Assembly (NCBI GenBank): GCA_934101625.1 | Contig: CAKORV010000016.1 | Span: 1-22,599 of the forward strand | Length of the DNA stretch: 22,599 nt | Direction of reading: 5' to 3' | Source: an uncultured Bacilli bacterium | Lineage (GTDB): Bacteria; Bacillota_I; Bacilli_A; RF39; UBA660 | Shown here: positions 14,422 to 22,570 of the stretch, piece by piece | How positions within the stretch are numbered: position 1 is the first letter of the stretch | Layout: the number at the start of each line of letters is the position of its first letter | Notes under the pieces: generated by a model | What the model was told of the DNA's origin: nothing | The model's input: only the letters and a program-made list of their open reading frames with translations | Database searches by the model: none | Position numbers and translations under genes: made by a program

Positions 14422-14976
14422 ATGAGTGTTAAGATTACTAAGGAAAAAATATTAGATATAGCTTTTGAAATAGTTAGAACTAATGGTATAGAAAATCTAA
14501 GTAATAGGACTATTGCTAAAGAATTAAATTCATCTATTAGACCTATTTATTATCAGTTTAAAAATACTGATGAGTTAAAGAAAGAATTATATAATAAAAT
14601 TAAGAAATATTTCTTTGCTTATATATTTGATAAGAGTGTGGAAGATTCTTATAAACAAGTGGGTATTAATTATATAAGATTTGCTAAAGAAGAGAGTAAT
14701 TTGTTTAAATCTTTGTTTTTTAATAACTATATACCAAGTGATTTTTTACTAGAAAGTGATGATGAATTTAAAGAGATATCTAATTTAATTAGAATGAAGA
14801 GTAATGTTAAAAATATTATGGATTTTCATGTAGAAATGTGGATTTTTACTCATGGACTTGCTACATTGGTTGCATGTAATAATATGTATTTTAGTGATGA
14901 AGATGTAAGTAATTTGTTAACAATGGAATTTAAGGCTTTAAGTTGTTTAAATAAGAAAGAAGGTAATAATAAATGA
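14422..14976 (+). CDS. TetR/AcrR-family transcription regulator
   Basis: A 184-residue repressor. The N-terminal TetR DNA-binding domain spans about residues 5-52 (KITKEKILDIAFEIVRTNGIENLSNRTIAKELNSSIRPIYYQFKNTDEL; helix-turn-helix around 26-45). The rest is an all-helical ligand and dimer domain with aromatic and cysteine residues (HVEMWIFTHGLATLVACNN) that could line a pocket; the ligand is unknown. AGGAGG lies upstream of ATG 14422. It is the first gene of an ABC exporter operon and overlaps the ATPase gene by 4 bp, so it probably senses what the pump exports. A perfect inverted repeat at 14385-14406 is its likely target. Confidence 0.9.
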   Translation: MSVKITKEKILDIAFEIVRTNGIENLSNRTIAKELNSSIRPIYYQFKNTDELKKELYNKIKKYFFAYIFDKSVEDSYKQVGINYIRFAKEESNLFKSLFFNNYIPSDFLLESDDEFKEISNLIRMKSNVKNIMDFHVEMWIFTHGLATLVACNNMYFSDEDVSNLLTMEFKALSCLNKKEGNNK

Positions 14977-15908
14977 ATGTAATAGAAGTTAAAGATTTAA
15001 CTAAGTCATATAAAAATTTAGTTGCAGTTGATAATTTGTCTTTTGAAGTAAAAGAAGGAGAAATTTTGGGATTATTGGGTCCGAATGGAAGTGGTAAGTC
15101 TACTACTATTAATGCGATTTTATCTTTATTAAAGTGTGATAAAGGTATTGTTAAAATATTTGGTAAGAAGATGACTCCAGATGCTTATGATATTAAAAGT
15201 AAGATAGGTGTTATATTTCAGGAAGTTGCTGTTTTTGAAAAATTAACTGTATATGAAAATTTAGATTATTTTTGTGGTTTATATATTAAAGATAAAACTA
15301 TTAGAGAAAAATATATTGAAGATGCAATTAAGTTGGTTAGTTTAGAGAATTATAAAAAGTTTTATCCTAAACAATTATCTGGTGGATTAAAAAGAAGACT
15401 TAATATAGCGTGTGGTATTGTACATAAACCTAAACTTATTATATTGGATGAACCAACAGTTGCAGTCGATCCACAAAGTAGAAATAGTATTTTAGATGGA
15501 ATAAAAAAACTTAGAGAAGAAGGTGCTAGTATACTTTATACTACTCATTATATGGAAGAAGTGGAAATACTTTGTGATAGAATTATAATACTTGATAAAG
15601 GTAAAATAATAGCTGAAGGTACTAGTGATGAGTTAAAGAAAATGGCTAATATAGAAGAGAAGATTACAGTTGAAATTAATAATTTAGATAGTAAAATACT
15701 AGAAGATATAGAGAAATTTAAGACTGTTGATGAAGTAAATTATACAAATAATATTTTATTAATTAAGTATAAAAAAGGCAAAAATAATCTTGGAGATTTA
15801 ATAGATTATTTGAAGGATAATAAAGTTAAATATAATAAAATATTTTCTGAAAGACCTACATTAAATGATGTGTTCTTGGAACTAACTGGAAAGGAATTAA
15901 GAGACTAA
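14973..15908 (+). CDS. ABC-2 type exporter, ATP-binding protein
   Basis: A 311-residue ATPase of the DRA/NatA-like class. Walker A GPNGSGKST (36-44), Q-loop Gln83, signature LSGGLKRR (135-142), Walker B LIILDEPT (155-162), H-loop His192 in TTHYMEE. About 100 C-terminal residues beyond the core (KITVEINNLDSKILEDIEKF...PTLNDVFLELTGKEL) match the accessory domain common to drug and antibiotic exporters. It powers the two membrane proteins that follow, with which it shares 1-bp and 14-bp junction overlaps along the operon. Substrate is not readable; drug, lipid or peptide export is typical of the family. Confidence 0.93.
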   Translation: MNVIEVKDLTKSYKNLVAVDNLSFEVKEGEILGLLGPNGSGKSTTINAILSLLKCDKGIVKIFGKKMTPDAYDIKSKIGVIFQEVAVFEKLTVYENLDYFCGLYIKDKTIREKYIEDAIKLVSLENYKKFYPKQLSGGLKRRLNIACGIVHKPKLIILDEPTVAVDPQSRNSILDGIKKLREEGASILYTTHYMEEVEILCDRIIILDKGKIIAEGTSDELKKMANIEEKITVEINNLDSKILEDIEKFKTVDEVNYTNNILLIKYKKGKNNLGDLIDYLKDNKVKYNKIFSERPTLNDVFLELTGKELRD

Positions 15909-17080
15909 TGTTTTTACATAATTTTAAGTATGCTTTAAAGATAATATTTAGAAATAAGAGTTTAATATTTTGGACTTTTGCCTTTCCAATAATATTAGGT
16001 ACTTTCTTTAAATTGGCATTTAATAATATAGAAAAAGGAGAAACTCTTAGTACTATTAATATTGCAATTATAGATAATCAAGAGTTTGATGATAATCAGT
16101 TTTATAAAGAAGCATTTAATCAGTTGAGTACAGGTGAAAATAAGATGTTTAATACTAAGTATACTACTTTAGAAAATGCTAAGAAGTTACTTAGTGATGA
16201 AGAAATAACTGGGTATTTAGTGTTATCTAATGATGTTATTAATATTACTGTTAATTCAAGTGGAATAAATGAAACTATAATAAAGACTGTAGTAGATGAA
16301 ATTAACACTAATAAAAATATGTATGAAACATTAATTAATAAAGAGATAGAAGATGAATTTAAAAGTGGTAATACTAATATAGATTATAAAGATATATATA
16401 ATAAAGTTACTGATAAAATTATTAGTGATGTTAAATTAAATGATATTTCTAATTCTAATTTAAGTTATACTATGATTGAATATTATACTTTAATTGCGCT
16501 TACTATACTTTATGGTGGTACAATATCACTTTATATGGTTAATAAAACTTTACCTAATTTGAGTGAAGTTGGTAAAAGAGTTAATACTAGTTCATTAAAG
16601 AGAAGTACTATTTTATTTAGTAATTTGCTTGCTAGTTATGTTGTTCAATTAATTGGTTTATGTATATTATTTATATATTGTGTATTTGTAATTAAGGCAG
16701 ATTTTGGTGATAATTTGCCATTAATAATTTTGCTTTCATTAATAGGTGTTTTTGCAGGACTTTCTATGGGAGTATTTATTGGAGTTAATGTTAATGCTAG
16801 TGAAGGAGCAAAGTCTGGTATACTAATAGGTATTACTATGTTATTTAATACTTTAGCTGGTATGACTGGTGTAACTTTAAAGTATGTTATAGATAAAAAT
16901 ATACCAATTATAAATAAAATTAATCCTGCGAATATGATTACTGATGGATTTTATTCACTTTATTATTTAAATGGGATGAATAGATATTTCTTTAATATAA
17001 TGAGTTTAATAATATTTTCTATAGTACTTTTAAGATTTTCTCTTAAGAAATTAAGGAGGCAACAATATGACAGTATTTAA
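15908..17080 (+). CDS. ABC-2 type exporter permease, subunit 1
   Basis: A 390-residue membrane protein with the ABC2_membrane_3 plan: one N-terminal helix (about 18-38, SLIFWTFAFPIILGTFFKLAF), a large outer domain of about 150 residues, then a C-terminal set of about five helices (around 195-215, 240-262, 270-290, 298-318, 350-372). The LPNLSEVGKRVNTSSLKRSTILFSNLLASYVVQLIGL segment resembles the coupling region of this family. It pairs with the next gene as a heterodimer. The start overlaps the last base of the ATPase stop, showing coupling; TTAAGAGACTAA lies upstream rather than a strong ribosome site. Confidence 0.87.
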   Translation: MFLHNFKYALKIIFRNKSLIFWTFAFPIILGTFFKLAFNNIEKGETLSTINIAIIDNQEFDDNQFYKEAFNQLSTGENKMFNTKYTTLENAKKLLSDEEITGYLVLSNDVINITVNSSGINETIIKTVVDEINTNKNMYETLINKEIEDEFKSGNTNIDYKDIYNKVTDKIISDVKLNDISNSNLSYTMIEYYTLIALTILYGGTISLYMVNKTLPNLSEVGKRVNTSSLKRSTILFSNLLASYVVQLIGLCILFIYCVFVIKADFGDNLPLIILLSLIGVFAGLSMGVFIGVNVNASEGAKSGILIGITMLFNTLAGMTGVTLKYVIDKNIPIINKINPANMITDGFYSLYYLNGMNRYFFNIMSLIIFSIVLLRFSLKKLRRQQYDSI

Positions 17081-18212
17081 GAGTTTTTGGAAAATTATTA
17101 ATAAATATAAGGGTACTATTATTCTTTATACAGTAATGTTAGTTATATTTGGTGGTATTAATATGAGTTCTAATAATAGTACAGTAGAATTTACTAGTTC
17201 TAAACCAGATATTATTATAGTTAATGAAGATGAGTATAAAGGAATTACTAAGAATTTAATAGATTATTTAAAAGATAATGCTAATATTATTCAAGATGTA
17301 AATACTGAAGATGAAATGAATGATTCATTGTTTTATAGAGAAACTAATTATATAATTTATATACCTAAGAATTATAGAGTTGATACTTTAAATGGTAAGA
17401 GTGTTACTTTAAATATAAAGAGTTCTGGAGATTATTATTCTAGTTTAGAAGAGTTAAAACTTACTCAGTATTTGAATGTTCAAAATACTTATTTGAGTGT
17501 ATTTAATAATGAAGAAGAGTTAATTAATAATATTAATAATACTTTAAAGAATAATTCTAAAGTAGAAGTTAAATCTAAACTTAATGAAAGTGAGTTAAGT
17601 AATATATCTAGATATTTTAGTTTTGCTAGTTATTCTATAATGGCAGTTATTATGTTTATTATATGTTTAGTACTTACTAGTTTTAAAGAAACTACTATTA
17701 ATAAAAGAATTATAATTAGTAGTATGGATTATAAAGAACATAATAAGTTATTATTTATATCTAGTTTAGTTTATTCTCTTATAGTGTTTGTGTTATATGT
17801 GGTTTTAGGAATTATACTTTTAGGTAAACCCTTATTAACTATAAGAGGACTTATTTATATACTTAATACTTTTGTATTTACTATTACTTGTTTGTCATTA
17901 TCTTTGTTAATATGTTCGTTAATTAAAAGTAAAGATGCAGTAAATGGTATTGTAAATGTTTTGGCTTTGGGTTCAGCATTTTTATGTGGGGCTTTTGTAC
18001 CTAGTGAATGGTTACCTAATGAAGTACTTTTATTAGGACATATATTCCCAGCATATTATTTCATAAATAGTAATGACTTACTTAAAGAGATACAAGTGTT
18101 AAATTTAAATAGTTTAATGCCAGTTATAATAAATATGTTAATACTTTTAGGCTTTACATTTGTGTTTGTAATATGTAATAATATAGTTACTAAAAAGAAA
18201 AGAGTTAGTTAA
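17067..18212 (+). CDS. ABC-2 type exporter permease, subunit 2
   Basis: A 381-residue partner of the previous permease with the same plan: N-terminal helix (about 15-33), an outer domain with KSSGDYYSSLEELKLTQYL, then helices at about 190-210, 228-252, 258-290, 295-315 and 345-370. GSAFLCGAFVPSEWLPNEVLLLGHIFPAYYFINS near the C-terminus is the hallmark of ABC-2 permeases (GAFVPxxWLP...FPxYW). ATG 17067 has AAGGAGG at 17053-17059. It overlaps subunit 1 by 14 bp. The two proteins differ clearly in sequence, so the transporter is a heterodimer. Confidence 0.87.
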   Translation: MTVFKSFWKIINKYKGTIILYTVMLVIFGGINMSSNNSTVEFTSSKPDIIIVNEDEYKGITKNLIDYLKDNANIIQDVNTEDEMNDSLFYRETNYIIYIPKNYRVDTLNGKSVTLNIKSSGDYYSSLEELKLTQYLNVQNTYLSVFNNEEELINNINNTLKNNSKVEVKSKLNESELSNISRYFSFASYSIMAVIMFIICLVLTSFKETTINKRIIISSMDYKEHNKLLFISSLVYSLIVFVLYVVLGIILLGKPLLTIRGLIYILNTFVFTITCLSLSLLICSLIKSKDAVNGIVNVLALGSAFLCGAFVPSEWLPNEVLLLGHIFPAYYFINSNDLLKEIQVLNLNSLMPVIINMLILLGFTFVFVICNNIVTKKKRVS

Positions 18213-18224
18213 GGAGGAGATATT

Positions 18225-19973
18225 ATGGAATTAGAATGGAATTTAGATGATTTATTTATTAATAATAATGAATTTTATAAAGAAATAGATTATGTTAGAA
18301 ATATATTAAATTCATTTATAAATGAATTAGACAGTTTAACTTTATTAGAGTTACTTGATAAAGAATGGTATATTAAAGAAAAAACAAATAATATTTTAAT
18401 TTATGGTTCACTTAGATACTATAAAAACATAAAAAGTGAAGAGTGTGTTAAATTAAAAGAAGATGCAGAGAACTTTAGTAATGAAGTTAATACAACTTTA
18501 AAAAGAGTTGATAATATTATCATTAATTATGGTAAAAATAAGATAAATGAGTTAATTAAAGAAGATGCTAGATTAGAAAAATATAAACATTACTTGGATG
18601 ATTTATTTAGACTTAGGGAACATATTCAAGATGATAATGTTAATAAAGAAATAAAAGATAATATGAATTTAATTAATAAAAATATATCTTTATATAATGA
18701 TTTACTAAAAAATTGTAATTATGGAAATATTATAATAGATGGTAATGTTATTGAATTAGATTCTTCTAATATATCAAAATATTTGTCATCTAGAGATAGA
18801 GAAACCAGAAAAGAAACTTATTTTGCTATATATAAGTCATTTAAAGATAATTTAGATGGATTTAGTAAGATTTTGAATGAATTAATTGGTTTAAGAATTA
18901 AAAATTCTTCTTTAGAAAAGTTTAATAGTACTTTAGATAAAGTGTTGTTTATTGAAAATATAGATACTAGAATATTGGATTTCTTAATTAACTCTGTTAA
19001 TTCTAATTTATCTCTTATACAAAGATATTTTAAGATTAAAGGGGATATGCTAGATATAAAAGATATACATTTATATGATTTAAATGTTCCATTGGATAAT
19101 AATTTAAAAACTAAATATACTTTAGATGAAGCAATTGTTATTATTAAAAATGCATTAAATCCTTTAGGTGATAAGTATCTGAGTGTAGTAGAATCGTTAT
19201 TAAATGGACATATAGATGCAACATTAGATGAAAATAAACATCAATCTATTACTTTTTCTTGGAATACATATTCTTTTTTAAACTTTAGAGGTTCATATAA
19301 TGATTTGAAGAATTTAATTCACGAATTAGGACATATAGTTAATTATTATTTATCTAAAGGAAGTGTACCTTATTTATATGAGGATAGTACTATATTTGTT
19401 GGAGAGACAGCATCAATAGTTAATGAGATTTTATTAAATAGATATTTATATAATAGTGCTGAATCTATAGATGATAAGATATTCTATTTAAGTAAAGAGA
19501 TAGAAAATTATTTTACTTCTGTATATAAACAAATCATGTATACTGAATATGAAAAGAAATTATATGATATTAAATTAAATAGAGATTTGTCATCTGATTT
19601 ATTATCTAAAGAATATTTTGATTTGGTTAAAAAATATTATGGTAATTATGTTAATTTAGACGATGAAGCTAGTTATGAATGGACTAGATTAGGTCATATA
19701 TATAGATGGAGTTTCTATACATATAAGTATGCAAGTGGACTTTTAATTGCAAGTAATATTGTTAATTCATTAATTGATGAAAAGACCATTAGTAAAGAAG
19801 AATATATTAAATTTTTATCTTTAGGAAGTTCTATGTATTCCTTAGATTTATTAAGAACAGTTAATGTTGATTTAACTAATTCAAATGTAATTAATTCAGG
19901 TTTTAATGTTTTATCTAAAGATATAGATGAATTAGAAAAGTGTATTCAAAAGAAAAGAACTGCTAGTAAATAG
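18225..19973 (+). CDS. M3-family oligoendopeptidase, PepF-like
   Basis: A 582-residue cytoplasmic zinc peptidase. The zinc motif is HELGH at residues 366-370 with a downstream Glu394 in VGETASIVNE as third ligand. The first 110 residues match the PepF N-terminal helical domain (MELEWNLDDLFINNNEFYKEI). The C-terminal YEWTRLGHIYRWSFYTYKYASGLLIAS is the substrate-side motif of oligoendopeptidase F. Length is near the usual 600. The family cuts peptides of roughly 7-17 residues. It begins 12 bp after subunit 2 with AAGGAGGAG and no terminator between, so it is in the tetR-exporter operon. This may be chance, or it may destroy an imported or exported peptide. A terminator follows its stop. Confidence 0.92.
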   Translation: MELEWNLDDLFINNNEFYKEIDYVRNILNSFINELDSLTLLELLDKEWYIKEKTNNILIYGSLRYYKNIKSEECVKLKEDAENFSNEVNTTLKRVDNIIINYGKNKINELIKEDARLEKYKHYLDDLFRLREHIQDDNVNKEIKDNMNLINKNISLYNDLLKNCNYGNIIIDGNVIELDSSNISKYLSSRDRETRKETYFAIYKSFKDNLDGFSKILNELIGLRIKNSSLEKFNSTLDKVLFIENIDTRILDFLINSVNSNLSLIQRYFKIKGDMLDIKDIHLYDLNVPLDNNLKTKYTLDEAIVIIKNALNPLGDKYLSVVESLLNGHIDATLDENKHQSITFSWNTYSFLNFRGSYNDLKNLIHELGHIVNYYLSKGSVPYLYEDSTIFVGETASIVNEILLNRYLYNSAESIDDKIFYLSKEIENYFTSVYKQIMYTEYEKKLYDIKLNRDLSSDLLSKEYFDLVKKYYGNYVNLDDEASYEWTRLGHIYRWSFYTYKYASGLLIASNIVNSLIDEKTISKEEYIKFLSLGSSMYSLDLLRTVNVDLTNSNVINSGFNVLSKDIDELEKCIQKKRTASK

Positions 19974-19985
19974 CAGTCTTTTTTT
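19959..19985 (+). terminator. Rho-independent terminator of the exporter-peptidase operon
   Basis: ACTGCTA (19959-19965), loop GTAAA, TAGCAGT (19971-19977), then CT7. The TAG stop codon (19971-19973) is the first three bases of the right arm. Confidence 0.88.
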
Positions 19986-20033
19986 CTTTGATTCTAACTT
20001 TATATTACCATAAAATAGCATTTTTTTCAAGAC

Positions 20034-20062
20034 TTGTAGAATACTATAAAATATGATATTAA
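20034..20062 (+). promoter_or_regulatory. Likely promoter of the methyltransferase gene
   Basis: TTGTAG at 20034-20039, a 17-bp spacer, TGA-TATTAA (extended -10; hexamer 20057-20062). AAGGAGG follows at 20067-20073. Confidence 0.5.
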
Positions 20063-20082
20063 ATATAAGGAGGTAGATAAAT

Positions 20083-20955
20083 ATGCAAATTAATACAGCA
20101 TTAATAACTTGTTTTCTTAGATATTATCATACTATGAATAGTAATATTAAAGTATATAATGATAGGTATGCTAAGGAACTTTTAACTGATGAAGAGATTA
20201 CTAATATTAGTAATAGTTTAAAGAGTGGAATTAATTATTTTAATCCTAATTATAATGGAGATAATCCTTTACTTTGGATAATAAACAATCAATTAGCACC
20301 TTCTGTATTGGCGAGAAGTAAGTTTAATCAAATACATTTATATAATGAAATTAGACTTGGTTTAAAACAATATCTTATACTTGCGAGTGGGTATGATACA
20401 TCAGGATTTATGGTGAATGATAAAGTTAAAGTGTATGAGATAGATAAAGAAGAGATGATTAAAGATAAGATTAGAAGAGTAAGTTTAAGTAAGTTAGATA
20501 ATAAAAATATTAATTATATTTCTACTGATTTTAATAGTAATTGGATAGAGAGTTTACTTAATACTGATTATAATCCTAACGAAAAGACTTTTTGTTCTCT
20601 TTTAGGTATAAGTTATTATTTAGATAAAGAAGTATTTAAAGAAACAATTAAGTTATTAAGTGATAATATGTGTGAAGGTAGTTCTATATTGTTTGATTAT
20701 CCTAATGATTATGAAACTGATAAGGAAAGGATTAATCAAGAATTAGCTAGTAGTCTTAATGAAGAGATGAAGTCTATTTATTCATATAGTGATATAGAGA
20801 GTATTGGAGAGTATTCTAATATGCTTATTTATGAACATATAGATTATAAGTATGTAAATGAGAATTATTTTAAAGATTATAATAGTTTAAATCCAGATAA
20901 TAAGATAAAAGCACCAATGGGTATAAGTTATGTTTTATTAGTTAAAAAGAATTGA
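20083..20955 (+). CDS. SAM-dependent methyltransferase, PPM1/LCMT-like
   Basis: A 290-residue soluble protein resembling the leucine-carboxyl-methyltransferase-like family (PF04072). Motif I is YLILASGYDTSGF at 97-109, corresponding to the family's LGAGLDTRAYR; the acidic residue binding SAM ribose is in KVYEIDKEEMIKDK (117-130); FCSLLGISYYLDKE (about 167-180) matches the wEGLLMYL motif. The usual Gly-x-Gly is reduced to ASGYDT, with the Arg that normally follows Asp-Thr replaced by Ser. The N-terminal helical lid (NTALITCFLRYYHTM) is also typical. In other bacteria these enzymes O-methylate small molecules or carboxyl groups; no target is suggested here. It has its own promoter, and the next gene's -35 overlaps its stop codon. 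Confidence 0.75.
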   Translation: MQINTALITCFLRYYHTMNSNIKVYNDRYAKELLTDEEITNISNSLKSGINYFNPNYNGDNPLLWIINNQLAPSVLARSKFNQIHLYNEIRLGLKQYLILASGYDTSGFMVNDKVKVYEIDKEEMIKDKIRRVSLSKLDNKNINYISTDFNSNWIESLLNTDYNPNEKTFCSLLGISYYLDKEVFKETIKLLSDNMCEGSSILFDYPNDYETDKERINQELASSLNEEMKSIYSYSDIESIGEYSNMLIYEHIDYKYVNENYFKDYNSLNPDNKIKAPMGISYVLLVKKN

Positions 20956-20980
20956 TAATATTTGATTAATTTGTTAAAAT
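20952..20980 (+). promoter_or_regulatory. Promoter of the membrane-anchored orphan gene
   Basis: TTGATA at 20952-20957, a 17-bp spacer, TGT-TAAAAT (extended -10; hexamer 20975-20980). The -35 includes the stop codon of the methyltransferase gene (20953-20955). Confidence 0.7.
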
Positions 20981-21003
20981 CTATATATAAGGTATGGTGA
21001 ATT

Positions 21004-21909
21004 ATGAAGAAAAAGTATGTGTATATTATAGGTGGTGTTTTAGTACTTATTTTGTTAATTTTAGGTGTATTGTTATTTAATAATAAACCTTCTAGTTTAA
21101 TAGAAGAGGCAGCTAAAAATAGTGGTAAAGAAGTAACAGATTATAAGAAGTTTTTAGGTGGAGATGTGTTAAATGAAAATACTCATTTTAATGAATATAC
21201 ATTTATTAGTAACAATAAGGCTTATATATTTGATCCATCTAAATTAAAAAGTGGTGAATTAAGTTATAAGAAAGTGTATGATATTCCTAGTGAGTTGGAA
21301 ATTCTTAATATAGGAATACCAATGGGTGCTGATATAACATTTATAACTAAAGATGATATAGAATATAAGTTAAATGATATAAATACAGATAATAAAGTAG
21401 AAGATAATTATGGTATGTTTAATAAGGCTAATTATAAACTTGATAAATTCTATGATTCATATTCTATGGGTGTATATAAGACTAAGTTTGATTATGATTT
21501 TGTATTTAATAATCATATGATTAAAGATAATGTTATATATAAATTAAGTGTTCCTTGGTATGATATTCTTGAAAAGAAAGATTATCCTTTTACTAAAGAG
21601 AAGATAAGTGGTAATTATGAAGGTGAAAAGATTCTTAATGTATATAATGATAGAATTATAAAGACTGATAAAGCATTTTATGAAGTAGTAGATTATTATA
21701 AAGATAATACTAGGACAAGTGGTACTTTAAAAATGACTATGTTAAGTAAGTATTATGATGAAGTATTAACTTTTACTTATGAATATGTTGTGCTTAAAGA
21801 TTATACTTTAATACCTATAAAAGATACTTTTGTAAATCGTAATAAAAAATATGTAGAGTATTTTTATAAAGATTGTTTTGAAGAAGAAATAAAAGATTTT
21901 AATGAATAA
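21004..21909 (+). CDS. Membrane-anchored extracytoplasmic protein of unknown function
   Basis: A 301-residue protein: KKK N-terminus, one long hydrophobic helix (about 5-26, YVYIIGGVLVLILLILGVLLF), then about 270 hydrophilic residues rich in Tyr, Asp, Asn and Lys with a beta-strand look. There is no lipobox cysteine after the helix, so it is an uncleaved anchor rather than a lipoprotein. The outer part has a single cysteine near the end (YKDCFEEE). No family recognised; the plan is similar to the 242-residue protein after fmt, but the two are not obviously homologous. It has its own promoter and terminator, so it is a single-gene unit. Confidence 0.75.
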   Translation: MKKKYVYIIGGVLVLILLILGVLLFNNKPSSLIEEAAKNSGKEVTDYKKFLGGDVLNENTHFNEYTFISNNKAYIFDPSKLKSGELSYKKVYDIPSELEILNIGIPMGADITFITKDDIEYKLNDINTDNKVEDNYGMFNKANYKLDKFYDSYSMGVYKTKFDYDFVFNNHMIKDNVIYKLSVPWYDILEKKDYPFTKEKISGNYEGEKILNVYNDRIIKTDKAFYEVVDYYKDNTRTSGTLKMTMLSKYYDEVLTFTYEYVVLKDYTLIPIKDTFVNRNKKYVEYFYKDCFEEEIKDFNE

Positions 21910-21911
21910 TT

Positions 21912-21939
21912 AGTTCAATAGATTACTATTGGACTTTTT
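21912..21939 (+). terminator. Rho-independent terminator
   Basis: AGTTCAATAG (21912-21921), loop ATTA, CTATTGGACT (21926-21935) with one G-U pair, then T5. Confidence 0.88.
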
Positions 21940-21966
21940 GTCACTTAGTAGTTACTTTAAATTTTG

Positions 21967-21972
21967 TATAAT
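21967..21972 (+). promoter_or_regulatory. -10 element of the ATPase remnant
   Basis: TATAAT with TG directly before it; no good -35 is seen 16-18 bp upstream. It is a leftover promoter before the intact AGGAGG site. Confidence 0.4.
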
Positions 21973-21992
21973 GGACTCGTTAGGAGGAAAAT

Positions 21993-22130
21993 ATGGAAAT
22001 ATTAAGAGAAGAGAATTTAACTAAGATATATGGAGAAAAGAGTACTAAGGTAGTTGCTTTATATAATGCATCTTTTAGTGTAGAGAAATGAGAATTTGTG
22101 GCAGTAGTAGGTGTTATTGGCAAATTTTGA
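21993..22130 (+). pseudogene. Truncated ABC ATPase (MacB/LolD-like), first ~45 codons only
   Basis: AGGAGG precedes ATG 21993, and the frame reads EILREENLTKIYGEKSTK then VVALYNASFSVEK, the usual start of MacB/LolD-type ATPases. At 22089-22091 a TGA stands where this family has Gly (SVEKGEFVAVVG); reading past it gives EFVAVVG and then VIGKF in place of the Walker A motif, ending at a second TGA (22128-22130). The rest of the ATPase and any permease are missing. A TATAAT at 21967-21972 and the ribosome site are still intact, so a 32-residue peptide could still be made. This is a decayed remnant, probably left by a deletion that joined it to the unrelated DNA on the right. Confidence 0.82.
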
Positions 22131-22165
22131 AATAAATAAACGTCGATTAATTTGACATTTTTTAT

Positions 22166-22195
22166 ATGAAACTATAAAAATTGAAATAGTTTCAT
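22166..22195. repeat. 10-bp perfect inverted repeat, possible operator or hairpin
   Basis: ATGAAACTAT (22166-22175), ten bases, ATAGTTTCAT (22186-22195). It lies downstream of a TTGACA (22152-22157) and overlaps the 3' end of the XRE remnant on the minus strand. It could end transcription rightward (T-rich DNA follows) or bind a repressor. Confidence 0.5.
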
Positions 22196-22512
22196 TGAAT
22201 TTTATTTAATAACCAATTTAAAGATTTATTTGTGATTTTTGCAATCTCTATTAAAAATAGTGTTGAAACTGTTGATTTTCCTAATTCATATGCACTTATA
22301 ACAGAGTATGTTGTATTTAATTTCGAAGTAAGTTTTTCTTGAGTATAGTTAATCGATTTTCTTGCTTCTTTTATTTTATTACCCAAATTAACTTTGTCAA
22401 TTTCAGTTTTCTCAAATTTAATGTATTTCTCATTTGATAAATCTACTAAATAGTCAATATTTATATTATATTCATTTGAAATTTTATTTTGCTTCCAACT
22501 GTTGTATATGCA
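22192..22512 (-). pseudogene. XRE-type helix-turn-helix regulator, broken, probably a tandem-HTH protein
   Basis: The clear part (22192-22386 from a TTG) is a 64-residue XRE domain: GNKIKEARKSINYTQEKL then TSKLNTTYSVISAYELGKST, ending SLNWLLNKIQ. The same frame stays open upstream to 22512 and reads SWKQNKISNEYNINIDYLVD and LSNEKYIKFEKTEIDKVN, which is the typical end of a first XRE domain (SIDYLV). A TAA lies in frame at 22513-22515, and no ATG or good ribosome site exists in the open stretch. So this looks like the 3' end of a two-domain regulator that lost its start. An alternative is a short active regulator translated from TTG 22384, but nothing upstream of it looks like a ribosome site. 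Its neighbour is another pseudogene, so the area is decaying. Confidence 0.55.
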
Positions 22513-22541
22513 TTAGAAAATGTTGGATGTTTAAATTTAGT

Positions 22542-22570
22542 TTCAAAATATGTTGAAATTATGGTATAAT
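22542..22570 (+). promoter_or_regulatory. Rightward promoter at window edge, with overlapping inverted repeat
   Basis: TTCAAA at 22542-22547, a 17-bp spacer, TGG-TATAAT (extended -10; hexamer 22565-22570). TTTCAA-N6-TTGAAA (22541-22558) covers the -35 and could be an operator. The gene it drives is beyond the window. Confidence 0.5.

Noticed and set aside
22089..22091. TGA read as glycine (as in Gracilibacteria-type codes)
   Set aside because: TGA is a true stop for fmt, nrdG, tetR and others here, and the same frame has a second TGA and lacks Walker A. Decay explains it better than recoding.
22152..22180. TTGACA-17-TAAAAA as a rightward promoter
   Set aside because: The -35 is perfect but the -10 is poor, and no open frame follows on the plus strand; kept only as context for the inverted repeat.
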